In this document: positions 60,701-64,000 of the stretch, in pieces
Layout: each line of letters opens with the position of its first letter
Position numbering within the stretch: the stretch's first letter is position 1
NCBI RefSeq assembly: GCF_030272615.1
Contig: NC_081406.1
Coordinates: 234,961,922-235,025,921, forward strand
Reading direction: 5' to 3'
DNA length: 64,000 bases
DNA from: Cryptomeria japonica
Taxonomy: Eukaryota > Streptophyta > Pinopsida > Cupressales > Cupressaceae
The notes under the pieces: model-generated
The model's input: only the letters and a program-made list of their open reading frames with translations
Database searches by the model: none
Told to the model about the DNA's origin: nothing
Position numbers and translations under genes: made by a program

Positions 60701-60943
60701 AACAAGGCAAAATTTTTGAGATCTAAACTAAGTCCAAGATTGGACTATTTAGCATCTCTGCATAAGGAAATCTTAGAGGCACTAACATAGGGTAGCAAAA
60801 CACCAGTAGAGCACTTGCAGCATCTCACCGATACAATATACAAAACCGAGATAGCAATAAAGCAGAGAAAGAAGTTTATGGATGGCATAAACTTAATTTT
60901 GGGAGATATTCTTCAGATAATAACTACCCAACTACAAGGTTGA
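57761..60943 (+). pseudogene. element C ORF2: unassigned 1,060-codon protein
   Basis: It starts at ATG 57761 (MASSSAPEFIENPTVVEVIK) and stays in one phase to the TGA at 60941. It is interrupted only by TGA 57821, TAG 58085, TAG 59048, TGA 60356 and TAG 60788, each one C-to-T change from CGA or CAG. Codons about 24-400 form a globular part (FFWLDSVHKITKVVVKAVTR, DICEWLKDELIDNL, FRFGNLLVCLM, DICFVIKKDEIWMEAVIPRT). Codons about 446-502 are very basic (KKATPKKKLTPKKKKK), like a nuclear or nucleic-acid-binding segment. Codons 500-620 are helical, 650-800 acidic and Thr/Pro-rich, and 866-1060 a coiled-coil end. No catalytic motif is recognised. Element B has a relative. It may be a structural or plant-transposon-associated protein. 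Confidence 0.8.
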
Positions 60944-61144
60944 GGTTACGAATTAGTACAACTACAAAATCTACTAACCTTTGTCATTGATGCCAAAGGG
61001 GGAGTAGTAGATGAGAAAATTCAAAAATTCAAAACACAAGGATCACATGCTCAGGGGGAGCTCTCACATTTTTGGTAATATTTTTTGGTCTACACATTTT
61101 TGGATATCTTTTTGAAATTTCTCATGAGTGTTGCCATCAATGCC
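60944..61144 (+). other. element C 3' untranslated internal region
   Basis: It contains gatgccaaagggggagtagt, then tcagggggagctc and, at its end, ttgccatcaatgcc. Similar G-rich and gccatcaatg strings occur before the 3' LTR of Copia-1, Copia-2 and D. This suggests a common reverse-transcription end. Confidence 0.6.
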
Positions 61145-61156
61145 AAAGGGGGAGAT
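61145..61156 (+). other. element C polypurine tract
   Basis: aaagggggagat lies directly before TGTTGGCATATGG. Confidence 0.93.
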
Positions 61157-62060
61157 TGTTGGCATATGGACACTCCAATGAGACATTGTGTGTGATTGAA
61201 GGTTTTGTCATTGATGGCAACCTTGCAATCCTATGGCACTGGCAAAGCATTACTCAGGCAACCTTGCAATCCTATGGCACTGGCAAAGCATTACTCAGGC
61301 AACCTTGCAATCCTATGGCACCGGCAAGACATTATACCGGCAAAGCATTACTCAAACAAAATAGTGCTCCAGCATCAACAAAATCAATCTACACCGGTAC
61401 CGGCACAGAAGATGTACACCGACACAGAAGGAAATATGTATACCAGGACAGAGGCCGACAAGATTTTTGATATGTAATATTTTGTTTATCATTGTAAGCC
61501 AACTTGGCAAATTGTAAAATGACTCTTGTATATAAAAGAGATCATTGTAGGCATTTGTGGGATATGGATAGATAGCAATAAATAAATTATAAGGCAGACC
61601 TAATGTGCAAATTGTAGGTCAAGGGTATATGTAAAGAACAGAGAAAGAACCGGTACTAAATCTAGCATTGAAGATGCTATTGTAAAGAAGTACAGAATAC
61701 TGGATTTGTGTAAATCCTCATTGTAAGTCAGTGTGACTTCTTATTGAGCAGTGAGCTCTAGGCAGTTGGCCTTCGTGCATGTGTAGGCCCCTATTGTAAG
61801 TAATATTCTCTTATTGGCCAGTAAGTGAATATTGTGGGTCACAAATCCCACTGAAGTTTTTCCTACACCGGGTTTCCTCATTAAACACCTTGTGTTATGG
61901 TGTTATTTTCATGTGGATGCTTTTGATTTTGTTATTTGCATTAATTCTTGCATACCGGTATACTGTTACTTTATATTCTGCATATTCAGCGTTAAGAAAA
62001 TTCCATTACCGGTCAGATACTGATTCACCCCCCCTCTCAGTATTTGTGGGAACCCTAACA
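61157..62060 (+). repeat. element C 3' LTR
   Basis: It runs from TGTTGGCATATGG to AACCCTAACA and is followed by the TSD cttct. It differs from the 5' LTR at few positions. The TATA candidate is at 61529-61536. Confidence 0.95.
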
Positions 62061-62065
62061 CTTCT

Positions 62066-62370
62066 AACATTCCTCTTGTTCTGAACTGGAGTGAACACTT
62101 GCTGATATTTACTGAAGTTCTGAACTGGAGTGAACACTTGCTAATATTCAACTAGATTTCCATTAGAGTAGAAAGTGGCTCCATTATCCTACTTTCTTCA
62201 GCCTAATTTAGCTCTTCTTCCATTATTCTTATCTAGATATTATCTTTCTGAGTAACATCTTCTTTAGTTTCAGGTTTACCTATGCTTTTAATCTTATGTT
62301 GTTCTTCACATACTTGTGCCTATAGGCAATTGCCATCATGGTTATCATTCACATAGTATACATTTCCTTA
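62066..62370 (-). pseudogene. element D remnant, right part
   Basis: Read on the minus strand into the C insertion site, the frame passes through VFTPVQNKRNVR and, once element C and one TSD copy are discounted, continues into the knuckle at 55280 without a break. A 36-bp direct duplication (gttctgaactggagtgaaca) lies at 62077-62140. Further right the sequence is decayed. Confidence 0.6.
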
Positions 62371-63480
62371 GCTCTTATTTCTTCTACAACAAGTTCTTTG
62401 GACCTTCCTTTTTGGATTTCACATTTGGTTTCTTTAAATGTAACCTCATATGCTTTGTTACACATCTGACTAACAATTAGCAAATTATGTCTTAGACATT
62501 TAACATATTAGAGATCATCTATCTTATGCTTACCATCAATTGTAATTCTTCCTTTCCACAAATTGGAGTTGCCTCTTCTCCTATAAAGTTTATTGATACA
62601 CCATCATACTTCTCAAGTTTAATAAACTTTCCTCTATCACATTTCATATGGTTTGAGCATCCAAATTCAATAATCCAAACCTTTGGTTCAATTTTAACAT
62701 ATAAATCATTTCTTTATTTCACTAGATTTCGACCATCTAGTCTTCCAAGTCTTCCTTCATCCTTATCCTTTATAGACAAGAACAAAAAACTCTTAATTTG
62801 CATCATCACCATCTTCATCCTTAGATGAATATGGCTCCTTTAAGAAAAATCTCTTTTTCCTATCATTTCTTATGTATCTATCCTTCCTTTTATTTTTATC
62901 AATTTTTTTGTAATCTTCCTTATACATGGACCTAGTAACATAAGGACCAATTCTACCATAATTAAAATATTTAAAGGGAAAGTTACCTTTGTACCTTCTT
63001 GTTCCTCTCTTCAGTCTCCTCACAAAGTTTGTTTCAATCTCATCCATATCTTCACTTGCTTTTGGTTCATCTTCAAGCTTCCTTGAGACTTTCAATGGAA
63101 TCTCTTTCCTTTCCCTTTTGATATCATCCAATTTGGAAATCTCATAGGCAATTAGTGAACCAAGAAGTTTCTCCATTGTGTACTTATCCAAATCATTAAT
63201 TTCTTCAATATAACTTTTCTTGGCTTTGTATCATTTTGGTAGAGCCAGGAACACTTTTTTCACAACATAAATTTTTTCCTTTTTTCCATCGACACCCTTA
63301 ATAGAATTTACTATTTCATTCAATCTATATATAGTCTTCAATATCCTGATCATTAGACATTCTTAGACTCTCAAACTTGTGCTTCGGGTTCATTATCTTG
63401 CCTTTCTTTGTCTTTGGATCTCCTTCATATGAATCATTTAGTTTCTCTAGACATATTTGGTAATTTTTATTCATGTCACC
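62371..63480 (-). pseudogene. copia gag-protease remnant
   Basis: Minus strand: gag near 63440-63190 (KHKFESLRMSNDQDIEDYI), then YTMEKLLGSLIAYEISKLDD in the 132-codon frame at 63191-62793. A decayed knuckle follows (FKYFNYGRIGPYVTRSMYKE), then a Lys/Arg-rich linker. Protease at about 62665 reads VWIIEFGCSNHMKCDRGKF, where the D-S-G active site has become E-F-G. The following LRHNLL block near 62490 confirms the family. No integrase or RT follows. It may be part of D or a separate old copy. Confidence 0.72.
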
Positions 63481-64000
63481 TTACAACATATGATATCACT
63501 CATAATGTGTGCATAGAAGTGTGACTAACAAGTAGTCAAACTGTTAGTGACACACCAATGAAACATTTATATAAAAGAATTAATTGACAAAACAAATTAA
63601 GTAAACTATCCTTCCAAGATGTTCCATTGTCCTCTATTTCCAAGGATTCCTCAAGTCATAGTTTTTTCTCTCATATCATTAAGAAATTGACTCTTAAAAT
63701 GACAACTTGAAGGGTGAGTGCTATGATAAAATGATCTAGATGCTTGTGTAACTAAGATCTATGATATTATAACAAAGCTTGCTATAATGTAGATTTTATG
63801 CTATGATAACACTATGCTATGATAACGAAACTAACATACTATGATAATGATATGATCTAAAATGTCTTTAACATGCACTAGTGATAGAGACTAGTATGGC
63901 TTGATAATGAAAGAATCTTGATCATGTGTAGCCTTGATAATGAGAGGATGAGTGCTATTTACAGAGGAAATGGGCAATAGGATGGCTAAGATTGAATTGA
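63481..64000. other. spacer to the window end
   Basis: AT-rich with several short ctatgataac-type repeats at about 63720-63850. No gene or element end is seen. Confidence 0.5.

Larger units (their letters stand above)
55326..62060 (+). mobile_element. element C: recent non-autonomous LTR element with ORF1 and ORF2
   Basis: A 6,735-bp element with TSD cttct on both sides (55321-55325, 62061-62065). LTRs are 905 and 904 bp and very similar to each other. It has an intact PBS and PPT. Inside lie ORF1 (coiled coil plus knuckles) and ORF2 (1,060 codons, unassigned). No protease, integrase, RT or RNase H motif is present in any frame I read. The PBS and PPT match the copia elements here, so enzymes of such an element could have mobilised it. 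Confidence 0.95.

Overview
This window comes from a plant nuclear genome, probably a large, repeat-rich seed plant. A gymnosperm is possible, but that is only an impression from the element families. I find no convincing single-copy host gene, tRNA, rRNA or CRISPR array. At least two thirds of the 64 kb is LTR retrotransposon sequence, with satellites and decayed spacer between the elements. Element boundaries were set from LTR ends (TG..CA), target-site duplications (TSDs), primer-binding sites (PBSs) and polypurine tracts (PPTs) read directly in the sequence.

Layout. 0.16-0.43 kb: 48-bp minisatellite. 0.43-1.65 kb: inverted solo Ty1/copia LTR with a perfect TSD (AATAT). 1.7-5.8 kb: decayed spacer with two separate tandem duplications of about 205 bp, a short minus-strand ORF and a 30-bp minisatellite. 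5.84-19.31 kb: a copia element (Copia-1) lying in GA-rich satellite. It is split between reverse transcriptase and RNase H by a complete second copia element (Copia-2, minus strand, 10.80-17.36 kb, TSD GTGGT). 19.3-21.6 kb: 90-bp satellite units with GA, TA and CT tracts.

21.60-43.77 kb: a 22-kb Ty3/gypsy insertion of Tat-lineage type. It has a long LTR with an internal 1-kb tandem duplication, gag, protease, a G-patch-like segment, RT, two RNase H domains and integrase, all in one reading phase. An antisense plant mobile domain (PMD) gene lies in its 3' region. The insertion is a partial tandem dimer (LTR-internal-LTR-partial internal-LTR stub), and one TSD (ATTTG) brackets the whole.

44.9-52.8 kb and 55.33-62.06 kb: two non-autonomous LTR elements, B and C. 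Neither has recognisable protease, integrase or RT. Both encode a leading charged or coiled-coil/zinc-knuckle Gag-like protein (ORF1) and a second large protein I cannot assign (ORF2). C's ORF2 is 1,060 codons with five nonsense codons and no frameshift. B carries a much more decayed, collinear relative of the same ORF2. This conserved ORF2 of a parasitic LTR element group is the best candidate for an undescribed system here. C sits inside the zinc-knuckle region of a third relative, D (minus strand). Remnants of a Tat element (52.8-54.26 kb, minus) and a copia gag-protease region (62.4-63.5 kb, minus) fill the rest.

How the parts relate. The copia elements and B/C share the initiator-Met-type PBS (tggtatcagagc) and most share an aaagggggagat-type PPT, so B and C were plausibly mobilised by copia machinery such as that of Copia-1 or Copia-2. 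All coding regions carry stops. In the gypsy element and in C ORF2 the stops are mostly the C-to-T type, as expected from deamination of methylated silenced DNA.
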